DNA of 45,880 nt. Source: an uncultured Prevotella sp. GTDB lineage: Bacteria; Bacteroidota; Bacteroidia; Bacteroidales; Bacteroidaceae. Below the pieces are notes generated by a model, which was given only the letters and a program-made list of their open reading frames with translations, had not been told where the DNA came from and did not search any database. Positions 8,590 to 17,111 of this stretch are shown piece by piece. The position numbers and the translations under genes are program-made. Numbering within the stretch: the first letter of the stretch is position 1; every line of letters begins with the position of its first letter. The stretch is from positions 1-45,880 of the forward strand of contig USRA01000010.1 in the NCBI GenBank assembly GCA_900557035.1, written 5' to 3'.

Positions 8590-9459
8590 TTGGATACACA
8601 AGATATCTTAAAGAAAGTTCGGAAGATCGAGATCAAGACTCGCGGATTGAGCCAGAACATCTTCGCCGGCCAGTATCATTCTGCCTTCAAGGGTAGGGGA
8701 ATGGCCTTTGCCGAGGTGCGCGAATATCAGTATGGCGACGACGTGAGAGACATCGACTGGAATGTGACGGCTCGCTTCCATCGCCCTTTCGTCAAGGTCT
8801 TTGAAGAAGAGCGAGAGCTTACCGTGATGCTGATGGTGGATGTGAGCGGTTCGCTCGATTTCGGTACCATGCGCCAGATGAAGCGCGACCTGGCTACCGA
8901 GATAGCTGCAACCCTTGCCTTCAGTGCCATCCAGAACAACGACAAGATAGGGGTCATCTTCTTTTCCGACAGAATAGAGAAATATATCCCTCCCAAGAAG
9001 GGACGCAAGCATATCCTCTACATCATTCGTGAGATGCTCGACTTTCATCCCGAGAGTCAGCGTACCGATATCGGATGTGCCCTGGAATACTTCACGAGGG
9101 TGATGAAGCGCCATTGCACGGCTTTCGTCATCAGCGACTTCTACGATAACAAGGACTATCAGCACCAGCTGCAGATAGCCAACCAGAAGCACGATGTGGT
9201 GGGAATCCAGGTGTATGATCCACGTGCCAAGCAGCTGCCCGATGTGGGACTGCTCAAGGTGATGGATGCCGAGACGGGACACGAGATGTATATCGATACC
9301 AGTTCGAAGAAATTGAGAGTGGCTCACACCCAAAACTGGTTGCGACAGCAGGAGAATCTGCGACAGCTCTTTGCCAAGAGCAAGGTAGATTGGACTTCGG
9401 TAGCCACCAACGAGGACTTCTCGAAGGCGCTCCTGATGCTGTTCAAACAGAGAGGCTAA
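8590..9459 (+). CDS. DUF58 domain protein of the Bat operon (TTG start)
   Basis: 289-residue DUF58/VWA-like protein. The signature YGDDVRDIDWNVTARFHRP leads into FVKVFEEERELTVMLMVDVSGS, where DVSGS is a MIDAS-type metal site. It normally works with MoxR and the BatA/BatB membrane proteins. No ATG is available before residue 38, inside the conserved region, so the TTG at 8590 is the best start: it gives the MDTQDILKK N-terminus expected for this family. The gene is 85 nt downstream of moxR with the heptad-repeat leader in between and 11 nt upstream of the next gene. Confidence 0.88.
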   Translation: MDTQDILKKVRKIEIKTRGLSQNIFAGQYHSAFKGRGMAFAEVREYQYGDDVRDIDWNVTARFHRPFVKVFEEERELTVMLMVDVSGSLDFGTMRQMKRDLATEIAATLAFSAIQNNDKIGVIFFSDRIEKYIPPKKGRKHILYIIREMLDFHPESQRTDIGCALEYFTRVMKRHCTAFVISDFYDNKDYQHQLQIANQKHDVVGIQVYDPRAKQLPDVGLLKVMDAETGHEMYIDTSSKKLRVAHTQNWLRQQENLRQLFAKSKVDWTSVATNEDFSKALLMLFKQRG

Positions 9460-9470
9460 AGTAAGATAAC

Positions 9471-10547
9471 ATGAAAATAAAGAATATCATATTGACGATG
9501 GCGCTGATGGGTTGCTCTACGCTGGCTTTCGGTCAGACCGTGGAGCAGCGCTTGGATTCCCTGCAGCTGCTTATCGGACAGCAGACCATCCTGCACCTCA
9601 AGGCTACAGCCCGGAAGGGTGCCAGAATCGTGCTGCCATCCTTCAAGCCTCAGGACCAGATTGTACCTGGTGTAGAGGTGGTGGAGCAGAGCAAGGGCGA
9701 CACGATGCAGATGGGTGATGACCGCATCCAGGTGAGCCGCGACTATACGCTTACCTCTTTCGATGAGAAGGTGTATGTGGTTCCTGCACTCGATGTGAAG
9801 ATCGACGGCAAGAGCTATCACGGAAATCCGTTGGCGCTGAAGGTGCTCACCGTTCCGGTAGATACGGTGCATCCTAACCAGTTCTATCCGGCAAAGGGTG
9901 TACAGGATAATCCTTTCGAGTGGAGTGAGTGGAGCTTCGCCTTCTGGTTGAGCCTGCTGATGATTATCATCTGTGGTGCAATGATTTATCTCCGTAATCG
10001 TCTGAAGAAGAACAAGCCTATCATCGCTCGCATCCGCATCGTGAAGAGGGTGCCTGCCCATGAGAAGGCGCTGCGTGAAATCAATGACATCAAGCATCAT
10101 CATACCAACGCCAGCCAGGAGACTCAGAAAGAGTACTACACCCAGTTGACCAATACGCTGCGTGCCTATATCGTGAGCCGCTTCGGATTCAATGCGATGG
10201 AGATGACCAGTGGAGAAATCATCGAGCACCTGCGTGCTTCGGGCGACCAGAAGATGATAGACGAGCTAAGAATGCTCTTCTCTACCGCCGACCTGGTGAA
10301 GTTTGCCAAGTACGAGATTCCGATGAACGAGAACGATGCCAACCTTGTGAATGCCATCAACTTCATCGACCAGACGAAGACCGATGAGCAGCCTAAGGAG
10401 GAGAAGATCGTTCCAACGCTCAGCACCGAAGACCAGAAGTCGCAGCAGCAGCGCCGACTCATCAAGACTCTGCTCTGGGTGGGCGGCATCAGTGTAGTTG
10501 CCATCTTTGGCTACATCGTTTATCAGGTAGCAATGCTCGTGATGTAA
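9471..10547 (+). CDS. Bat-operon membrane protein with signal peptide (DUF4381-like)
   Basis: 358 residues: a signal peptide (about residues 1-22, ending near AFGQ), a periplasmic beta-rich domain to about residue 160, one transmembrane helix (FAFWLSLLMIIICGAMIYL), a basic cytoplasmic part, and a second hydrophobic helix at the C-terminus (LLWVGGISVVAIFGYIVYQV). This layout resembles the DUF4381/BatD-related protein found at this place in Bacteroidota Bat operons. Its biochemical role is unknown; its position between the DUF58 and VWA genes suggests a membrane scaffold. I assign no symbol. Confidence 0.75.
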   Translation: MKIKNIILTMALMGCSTLAFGQTVEQRLDSLQLLIGQQTILHLKATARKGARIVLPSFKPQDQIVPGVEVVEQSKGDTMQMGDDRIQVSRDYTLTSFDEKVYVVPALDVKIDGKSYHGNPLALKVLTVPVDTVHPNQFYPAKGVQDNPFEWSEWSFAFWLSLLMIIICGAMIYLRNRLKKNKPIIARIRIVKRVPAHEKALREINDIKHHHTNASQETQKEYYTQLTNTLRAYIVSRFGFNAMEMTSGEIIEHLRASGDQKMIDELRMLFSTADLVKFAKYEIPMNENDANLVNAINFIDQTKTDEQPKEEKIVPTLSTEDQKSQQQRRLIKTLLWVGGISVVAIFGYIVYQVAMLVM

Positions 10548-10606
10548 ATGTCATCAGGCTCGGAAATCCAGAGCCGGTGATGTAAACAATAAAAAGAAAT
10601 TAAGAA

Positions 10607-11605
10607 ATGGAATTTGCAAGTAAAGCATATTTTCTGCTGCTCCTGCTGCTGATACCTTATATATTATGGTATTTCCTGGGCAGGAAGAAGAGCGAGCCTA
10701 CGATGCGCATGAGTGATACACGCATCTATCAGTATGCTCCCAAGAGTATGCGCGTCAGACTCATCCATCTGCCGATGGTGCTGAGATGCATCTGCTTCGT
10801 GCTCATCGTCATCGCTATGGCCCGTCCGCAGACCCACTATTCCTGGGACAACAAGACCGTAGAAGGTATCGATATCATGCTTGCCATGGACGTATCAACC
10901 TCTATGCTTGCCGAGGACCTGAAGCCAAACCGTATGGAGGCGGCGAAGGATGTTGCCACTGAGTTTATCTCTGGCCGTCCTACCGACAATATCGGACTCA
11001 CCATCTTTGCCGGAGAGGCTTTCACGCAATGTCCGATGACTACCGATCATGCCAGTCTGCTCAGACTCCTGCATGATACCCGCACCGATATCGCGGCTCG
11101 CGGACTCATCGATGACGGTACCGCTGTGGGTATGGGACTTGCCAACGCCGTGACCCGACTCAAGGATTCCAAGGCAAAAAGCAAGGTGGTAATCCTGCTC
11201 ACCGACGGTAGCAACAACATGGGTGACATCTCGCCTATGACCGCTGCCGAAATAGCCAAGAGCTACGGCATCAGAGTATATACCATCGGTGTGGGAACCA
11301 ACAAGGTGGCGCCTTATCCGATGCCTGTGGCAGGAGGCGTGCAGTATGTCAATATCCCGGTGGAAATCGATACCCAGACGCTGCGCGACATCGCTCAGAC
11401 CACCGATGGAAACTTCTATCGTGCTACGAGTACAGCCGAGTTGAAGAAGATTTACAAGGACATCGACAAGCTGGAGAAGTCTAAATTTAATGTGAAGCAT
11501 TTTGCCAAGCGCTATGAGGCCTATCAGCCTTTTGCCCTGGGTGCACTCCTGATACTGCTCCTGGAGATATTGCTCCGCCTCACTTGGTTCAGAAGAATTC
11601 CTTGA
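10607..11605 (+). CDS. batA: BatA, von Willebrand factor A membrane protein
   Basis: 332 residues. One N-terminal helix (about 7-23), a second helix near residues 58-71 (LRCICFVLIVIAMARPQ), then a VWA domain with MIDAS motif DVSTS at 95-99 and the conserved T and D further on (TDNIGLTIFAGEAF, LLTDGSNNMGD), and a C-terminal helix (FALGALLILLLEILL). This is the typical BatA topology. Bat proteins form a complex in the inner membrane of Bacteroides and support aerotolerance and growth; the metal site suggests protein binding. It is followed by the paralogue batB. Confidence 0.9.
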   Translation: MEFASKAYFLLLLLLIPYILWYFLGRKKSEPTMRMSDTRIYQYAPKSMRVRLIHLPMVLRCICFVLIVIAMARPQTHYSWDNKTVEGIDIMLAMDVSTSMLAEDLKPNRMEAAKDVATEFISGRPTDNIGLTIFAGEAFTQCPMTTDHASLLRLLHDTRTDIAARGLIDDGTAVGMGLANAVTRLKDSKAKSKVVILLTDGSNNMGDISPMTAAEIAKSYGIRVYTIGVGTNKVAPYPMPVAGGVQYVNIPVEIDTQTLRDIAQTTDGNFYRATSTAELKKIYKDIDKLEKSKFNVKHFAKRYEAYQPFALGALLILLLEILLRLTWFRRIP

Positions 11606-11649
11606 TGAAAGAGGAGTTTAGACAAAATAGATTATAACATCATATAAAT

Positions 11650-12690
11650 ATGTTAAGATTTGAAGATCCTACGTTTCTCTGGCTGCTCTGGCTGATACCG
11701 GTGCTCATACTGGTTCGTCTGGTAGGCTGGAGAAGGCGAAAGGCTAAGCTGAAAAGATTGGGCGATCCGGAACTGCTCAAGCAGTTGATGCCCAACATAT
11801 CCAAATACCGTCCTACGGTGAAGTTTGTGCTGATGCTTGCTGCCTTGGCACTCGTCATCGTGATGGTGGCTCGCCCTCAGATGGGAAGCAAGATTTCTCA
11901 CGACAAGCGTAACGGCATCGAGACGATGATCTGTCTCGATATCTCCAATTCCATGCTTGCCGAGGATGTGGCTCCGTCCCGTCTCGACAAGAGCAAGATG
12001 CTGATAGAGAATCTGGTAGATAACTTCAGTAACGACAAGATCGGACTGATTGTCTTTGCAGGCGATGCCTTCGTGCAGTTGCCTATCACCAGTGATTATG
12101 TATCGGCAAAGATGTTCCTGCAGAATATCACACCGGGGCTGATCCAGACTCAGGGAACCAATATCGGCGATGCCATCTCGCTTGCCACCAAGAGTTTTAC
12201 CCAGCAGGACAATGTGGGTAGAGCCATCATCGTGATTACCGATGGTGAGAACCATGAGGATGGTGCCAAGGAGGCTGCCGAGATTGCCCAGAAGAAGGGC
12301 ATCAATGTGTTTATCCTCGGTATCGGTAATACCAAGGGTGCTCCTATCCCGATGGGCGATGGCTCTTATCTGAAGGACCATGCAGGCAATACCGTGATGA
12401 CAGCCCTCAACGAGCAGATGTGCCGCGAACTGGCGCAGGCTGGCAAGGGGCAGTATATCCATGTGGATAATACAAGTGATGCAGAAAAGGCATTGAATGA
12501 TGACCTTACTAAGTTGCAGAAGGGAGATATGACCAGCGTGATATACAGTGCCTACGATGAACAGTTTCAGGCTGTGGGCATTCTCATCATCCTCCTGCTC
12601 ATCATCGAGGTCTGCATGCTGGAAGTAAAGAATCCGTTGCTCAGGAACATTAAGTTCTTCAAAAGGGATTCCTTGAAGCTGCCGAAATAA
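11650..12690 (+). CDS. batB: BatB, von Willebrand factor A membrane protein
   Basis: 346 residues with the same plan as BatA: N-terminal helix, second helix near residues 58-74 ending VARPQ, VWA domain with MIDAS motif DISNS at 97-101, NDKIGLIVFAGDAF, and VITDGENHEDGAKE, then a C-terminal helix (VGILIILLLIIEVCML). BatA and BatB are paralogues that probably associate. An open frame of 584 codons on the opposite strand across batB and batC is a codon-bias shadow. Confidence 0.9.
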   Translation: MLRFEDPTFLWLLWLIPVLILVRLVGWRRRKAKLKRLGDPELLKQLMPNISKYRPTVKFVLMLAALALVIVMVARPQMGSKISHDKRNGIETMICLDISNSMLAEDVAPSRLDKSKMLIENLVDNFSNDKIGLIVFAGDAFVQLPITSDYVSAKMFLQNITPGLIQTQGTNIGDAISLATKSFTQQDNVGRAIIVITDGENHEDGAKEAAEIAQKKGINVFILGIGNTKGAPIPMGDGSYLKDHAGNTVMTALNEQMCRELAQAGKGQYIHVDNTSDAEKALNDDLTKLQKGDMTSVIYSAYDEQFQAVGILIILLLIIEVCMLEVKNPLLRNIKFFKRDSLKLPK

Positions 12691-12723
12691 TGCAGGCAGA
12701 AGCTTTAAAATATAGATGTTAAA

Positions 12724-13476
12724 ATGAAGTATATACATTATATAATAGTAACTGTGGCAATGTTGCTGGTGGGTACGACACAAGCCGGAGCCCAGACTGA
12801 TCGTAACCTGATCCGTCAGGGCAATCGTGCCTTCAAATCCCAGAAATGGGCAGTGGCAGAAACCCAATATCGCAAGGCTATCTCCAAGAATCAGAAGAAT
12901 CCACAGGCGATATACAATCTTGGTTGTGCGCTCATGGCGCAGCAGAAAGACTCCATGGCGATACAGCAGTTTACCAATGCTGCCCAGTTGGAAACCAACC
13001 GCCTCCGCCGTGCTGCCAGCTGTCACAACATGGGCGTAATCATGCAGAACCATCGTGAATATGCCCAGGCCATCGAATACTACAAGATGGCGCTGAGATG
13101 CAATCCACAGGACAATGAGACCCGTTATAATCTTGCCCTCTGCAAGAAGTTGCTCAAGAACAATCCGCAAAACAAGGATCAGAACAAGAACAACAAGGAT
13201 AAGAACAAGGACAAGAACAAGAACGATCAGAATAAGGACAAGAACAAAGACAACAAGGATAAAAACGACGATAAGAATAATAAGAATAACAAGAATAATA
13301 AGAATAACAATAACAAGAATAATCAGAACCAAAACCAGCCGAACCAGGACAAGATGAGCCGCGAGAATGCCGAGCAGCTCTTGAATGCCGCCGTTCAGCA
13401 GGAGCAAGCCACCAAGCGCAAGTTGCAGAAGGCGATGAGCCAGCCACGCAGAAAGGCTTACGACAAGAATTGGTAA
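12724..13476 (+). CDS. batC: BatC, TPR protein with Lys/Asn/Asp-rich linker
   Basis: 250 residues: signal peptide ending near TQAGAQ, two to three tetratricopeptide repeats (about residues 25-140; e.g. AIYNLGCALMAQQKDSMAIQ and CHNMGVIMQNHREYAQAIEY), then about 60 residues made almost only of K, N, D and Q, and a short C-terminal helix (NAEQLLNAAVQQEQATKRK). The TPRs suggest periplasmic protein binding within the Bat complex. The linker is encoded by near-repetitive AAC/AAG/GAT triplets and is probably disordered and variable in length. Confidence 0.85.
   Translation: MKYIHYIIVTVAMLLVGTTQAGAQTDRNLIRQGNRAFKSQKWAVAETQYRKAISKNQKNPQAIYNLGCALMAQQKDSMAIQQFTNAAQLETNRLRRAASCHNMGVIMQNHREYAQAIEYYKMALRCNPQDNETRYNLALCKKLLKNNPQNKDQNKNNKDKNKDKNKNDQNKDKNKDNKDKNDDKNNKNNKNNKNNNNKNNQNQNQPNQDKMSRENAEQLLNAAVQQEQATKRKLQKAMSQPRRKAYDKNW
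13158..13340 (+). repeat. Triplet-type low-complexity DNA inside batC
   Basis: About 180 bp composed mostly of AAC, AAG, AAT, AAA and GAT codons in frame with batC, encoding alternating K/N/D. Slippage here would change linker length in steps of three and keep the frame. Confidence 0.7.
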
Positions 13477-13538
13477 AAGATTAGATGAGATAAAAATACG
13501 ATTTAAATATAATATTTAGCTATTATTTAAGATACGAT

Positions 13539-16136
13539 ATGAAAAGAATAGGTTGGTATTTGATATTGCTGATATGCTTGCTAGGCTACCAGGTGCATGC
13601 GGTGGCCCAGAATATCTCCGTGTCGGCTCCATCGCACGTAGCGGCTGGAGAAAACTTCCGTGTCGCCTATACCATCAACACCCGTGATGTAGAGGAATTC
13701 AGAATGGGTGCGGTGCAGGATGGACTCGAAGTCATCGCAGGTCCTTACACATCTTCGCAATCCAGTTATCAGATGATCAACGGACATACCTCGTCCTCTT
13801 CATCTGTAACCATCACCTACACCCTTTATGCAGCAAAGAATGGTACCTTCAACATTGGTGCTTCCCACGCCATCGTGGATGGTAGGAACCTGGCTTCTCG
13901 CGCCGTAAAGATTACGGTGTCGGGTCACGCTCAGCGTACCAACGGCGCGCCTAGCATGCACGGACAGAATAGCTACGACCAACCTCGTATGCGTACCGCT
14001 GGCTCTGCCATCTCAGGCAGCGATCTCTTCATCAAGGTGTCTGCCAACAAGAAGAGAGTACACGAGCAGGAACCTATCCTGCTTACCTACAAGGTATATA
14101 CACAGGTGGAACTCACCCAGCTGGAAGGTAAGATGCCAGACCTGAAGGGATTCCACAACCAGGAAGTGCCTTTGCCACAGCAGAAGACCTTCCATACCGA
14201 AATGGTGAACGGTCGCCCTTACAAGTGCGTTACCTGGAGCCAGTATGTGATGTATCCTCAGATGACCGGTAAGCTGGAGATTCCTTCCATCACCTTCAAG
14301 GGCATCGTGGTACAGCAGAACCGCAATATCGACCCGATGGAGGCCTTCTTCAATGGTGGTTCCGGATATGTAGAGGTAAAGAAGAACATCAAGGCTCCGG
14401 GTATCACCCTGCAGGTAGATCCGTTGCCTCAGCGCCCAGCCAATTTCTCGGGTGGAGTAGGTAAGTTCAATATCTCTGCTTGTCTTGACAAGAAGGAAAT
14501 CAAGGCAGGCGAACCTATTACGCTCCGTGTGATTGTGGGAGGTATCGGAAACCTTAAGTTACTGAAGCAGCCAGTAGTGAATTTCCCGAAGGATTTCGAC
14601 AAGTATGATGCCAAGGTAACAGATAAGACCCGACTCACCGCCAATGGAGTGGAGGGTAATATGATATACGACTTCCTGGCTGTGCCTCGCAATCAGGGCA
14701 GCTATACCATTCCTGCCGTGGAGTTCACCTATTATGATACCAGCAAGAATGCGTATAAGACCATCAAGACCCAACCTTTCACCCTGACCGTGGAGAAGGG
14801 AGATGGATCAACATCCGAGTCGGCTGACTATACCAGCAAGGACAAGGATATCCATACCATCAAGTTGGGCAAGACCTCACAGCATCAGGCAGATGATATG
14901 TTCTTCGGAAGCTTCGGCTACTGGACCAGTCTGCTCATTCCGCTCATCGCCTTCTTCGTGCTGCTGGTAGTATTCCACCGCAGAGCCATCGAGAATGCCG
15001 ACATCGTGAAGAAGCGCTCCAACAAGGCGGGCAAGATAGCCACCAAACGTCTGCGCATGGCCAACAAGCTGATGCTGCAGGGCAAGCAGGGCGAGTTCTA
15101 TGATGAGGTGATGCGTGCCCTCTGGGGATATATGAGCTACAAGCTGAACATGCCGGTAGAGCAGCTCTCTCGTGAGAATATCCGTGAGAAACTCTTCGTT
15201 CACGATGTGGATGATGTTACAATACAGAAGTTTACTTCCGCTCTCGATGAGTGCGAGTTCGAGCGTTATGCTCCAGGCGATCCTGCCGGCAATATGAACC
15301 GTACCTTCGAATCAGCAATGACAGCGATTATGGAAATAGAAAATGCAATTAATGCGGCTCGCAAGAACGCCAAGAAGCATCCTGCCGGATATTCCTTCGT
15401 ATGGCTGCTCCTAGCGATGCTGGGCTTCGGCGCTTCTCCGGTATCGGCAATCACCAAGAACAATGCCGATACGGAATACCAGAAGGGCAACTACCAGCAG
15501 GCTATCCGCGACTATGAAGAGCTGCTCAAGAATGGTGCCTCTGCCGAGATTTACTACAACCTCGGCAATGCCTACTATCGTACAGATAATATTACCAAGG
15601 CGGTGCTCAACTATGAGCGTGCCCGCCTGCTCTCGCCTGGAGATGAGGACATCAACTTCAATCTCCAGTTTGCGAGAAGCAAGACCATCGACAAGATTAC
15701 CCCGGTAAGCGAAATGTTCTTCGTTACCTGGTATAAGGCGCTTGTCAACTTCACGAGTGTAGATAACTGGGCGAAGGCTGGCATCATCTCCATCATCATG
15801 GCGCTGCTGCTCGTGCTGCTCTATCTTTTCGGTCCGCACATCCTGATGCGCAAGATCGGCTTCTTTGGCGGTATCGGTTTCTTCCTCGTCTTCCTGCTGA
15901 GCAATCTCTTTGCCTATCAGCAGAAGCAGGCGCTTGACAACCGCAAGGGTGCCATCATCATCTCGCCTTCCGTGAACATCAAGAAGACGCCTGCCAAGAC
16001 CAGTACCGATCAGTTTGTACTCCACGAGGGTACCCGTGTAGATATCATCGATAAGGGTATGACCGACTGGCGTGGCATCCGCGTAGGCGATGGAAGAGAA
16101 GGATGGATCGAGACCAAGCATCTCGAGGAAATTTAA
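13539..16136 (+). CDS. BatD-BatE fusion protein
   Basis: 865 residues. Part 1 (about 1-610) is BatD: signal peptide ending HAVAQ, Ig-like beta-rich periplasmic modules (VHEQEPILLTYKVYTQVEL; GGVGKFNISACLDKKEIKAG), one membrane helix near 461-483 and a cytoplasmic helical domain. Part 2 (about 616-865) looks like a complete BatE: a second signal-peptide-like stretch (about 616-638, ending ASPVSA), TPRs (ADTEYQKGNYQQAIRDYEEL; IYYNLGNAYYRTDNITKAVL), two membrane helices near 748-765 and 777-794, and a C-terminal SH3-like domain (KKTPAK...GWIETKHLEE). In Bacteroides fragilis batD and batE are separate; here they are one frame with no stop. The gene closes the Bat operon. Confidence 0.85.
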   Translation: MKRIGWYLILLICLLGYQVHAVAQNISVSAPSHVAAGENFRVAYTINTRDVEEFRMGAVQDGLEVIAGPYTSSQSSYQMINGHTSSSSSVTITYTLYAAKNGTFNIGASHAIVDGRNLASRAVKITVSGHAQRTNGAPSMHGQNSYDQPRMRTAGSAISGSDLFIKVSANKKRVHEQEPILLTYKVYTQVELTQLEGKMPDLKGFHNQEVPLPQQKTFHTEMVNGRPYKCVTWSQYVMYPQMTGKLEIPSITFKGIVVQQNRNIDPMEAFFNGGSGYVEVKKNIKAPGITLQVDPLPQRPANFSGGVGKFNISACLDKKEIKAGEPITLRVIVGGIGNLKLLKQPVVNFPKDFDKYDAKVTDKTRLTANGVEGNMIYDFLAVPRNQGSYTIPAVEFTYYDTSKNAYKTIKTQPFTLTVEKGDGSTSESADYTSKDKDIHTIKLGKTSQHQADDMFFGSFGYWTSLLIPLIAFFVLLVVFHRRAIENADIVKKRSNKAGKIATKRLRMANKLMLQGKQGEFYDEVMRALWGYMSYKLNMPVEQLSRENIREKLFVHDVDDVTIQKFTSALDECEFERYAPGDPAGNMNRTFESAMTAIMEIENAINAARKNAKKHPAGYSFVWLLLAMLGFGASPVSAITKNNADTEYQKGNYQQAIRDYEELLKNGASAEIYYNLGNAYYRTDNITKAVLNYERARLLSPGDEDINFNLQFARSKTIDKITPVSEMFFVTWYKALVNFTSVDNWAKAGIISIIMALLLVLLYLFGPHILMRKIGFFGGIGFFLVFLLSNLFAYQQKQALDNRKGAIIISPSVNIKKTPAKTSTDQFVLHEGTRVDIIDKGMTDWRGIRVGDGREGWIETKHLEEI

Positions 16137-16313
16137 AAAGTGAAGAGTGAAGAACTCTGAGTGAAGAATGAAGAGTGAAGAACAAAGAGTGAAGAACTCA
16201 ATAGTCTAAGCTAATCATAAAGTTCAAAGTTCAAAGTTCAAAGCTCAAAGCTCAAAGTTCAAAGCTGAAAGTTCAAAGTTCAAAGCTGAAAGTTCAAAGT
16301 TCAAAGTAAGTAA
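16137..16313 (+). repeat. Heptad-repeat leader, copy 3, longest (before PAP2 gene)
   Basis: About 177 bp, covering the whole gap between batD-batE and the PAP2 gene. First half: GTGAAGA-type 7-mers. Then GCTAATCATA and twelve successive 7-mers (16220-16303) that are AAGTTCA or one-to-two-base variants (AAGCTCA, AAGCTGA). It ends 10 nt before the ATG. Confidence 0.85.
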
Positions 16314-17018
16314 ATGGATTTTAGTTCGATACAAAACATAGATTTTCAAGTGCTGCAGTGGTTCAACGGCAGTAACAATGTGATTCTCGACCAGTTGGTG
16401 ATGGCACTTACTTCGGGTTTCACCTGGATACCGCTCTATCTTGTACTCTTTATCATCGTGATGCGCAATAATGAGACAATCGGGCAGATTGGTCTTATTG
16501 TAGGCTGCGCATTCCTGTGCATCTTTTTTGCCGATGGCATTGCCGAGGGAATCATCAAACCGCTAGCGGCTAGATGGCGACCTTCCAACGATCCGCTGGT
16601 AAAATATACCGTGCAGGTAGTAGATAATCTTCGCCTGAAGGACTACAGTTTCTGTTCGGCGCATGCAGCCAACACCATGGCGTTAGCCGTGTTCTTCTCG
16701 CTGCTTGTAAGGAGCAGGATGCTCACCTTCACCCTGATAGCATGGTCGCTGGTGAACTGCTGGACCCGCCTCTATCTGGGCGTTCATTATCCGCTGGACA
16801 TCGTTTGCGGAATGCTGCTGGGCATGGTGATTGGTTCGCTGGTATATCTTTTCTTCCTTCGTATGTACCGACGTATCTCACCGGAAATCAAGTATGTTTC
16901 GAATCAATATACCTGTACGGGATATGATTGCGATGACATCGATATGGTTATGACCGTGCTGATGCTCACTCTCGTATATGTCATCCTGCGTGCCGTCGTT
17001 CTGATGACGGCAATATAG
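16314..17018 (+). CDS. PAP2-family membrane phosphatase
   Basis: 234-residue integral membrane protein of the type 2 phosphatidic acid phosphatase family. The three phosphatase signatures are KPLAARWRPSND (C1, KxxxxxxRP), FCSAHAANTM (C2, xSxH) and RLYLGVHYPLDIVCG (C3, RxxxxxHxxxD), carried in about five to six hydrophobic helices. Likely substrates are lipid phosphates such as undecaprenyl pyrophosphate or phosphatidylglycerol phosphate; sequence does not decide. An extra hydrophobic helix at the C-terminus (VLMLTLVYVILRAVVLM) follows a Cys/Asp-containing loop. The gene lies between two copies of the heptad-repeat leader. Confidence 0.9.
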   Translation: MDFSSIQNIDFQVLQWFNGSNNVILDQLVMALTSGFTWIPLYLVLFIIVMRNNETIGQIGLIVGCAFLCIFFADGIAEGIIKPLAARWRPSNDPLVKYTVQVVDNLRLKDYSFCSAHAANTMALAVFFSLLVRSRMLTFTLIAWSLVNCWTRLYLGVHYPLDIVCGMLLGMVIGSLVYLFFLRMYRRISPEIKYVSNQYTCTGYDCDDIDMVMTVLMLTLVYVILRAVVLMTAI

Positions 17019-17046
17019 CAGTAAATAGCCTTTTCTGAAAAAAGGC

Positions 17047-17107
17047 AAATCATAAAGTTCAAAGTTCAAAGTTTAAAGCTCAAAGTTTAAAGCTCAAAGT
17101 TCAAAGA
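17047..17107 (+). repeat. Heptad-repeat leader, copy 4 (before queA)
   Basis: AAATCATAAAGTTCAAAG followed by AAGTTCA/AAGTTTA/AAGCTCA 7-mers, about eight units, ending 4-5 nt before the queA ATG. The GTGAAGA half seen in the other copies is missing. Confidence 0.8.
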
Positions 17108-17111
17108 AATA

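Noticed and set aside
11653..13407. 584-codon minus-strand open frame across batB and batC
   Set aside because: Antisense to well recognised genes; composition (long runs of I, L, V) is the complement of the Lys/Asn-rich batC codons.
16137..16313. CRISPR-like or minisatellite coding origin for the heptad repeats
   Set aside because: 7-bp period, no spacers, and no reading frame; better explained as a leader repeat.
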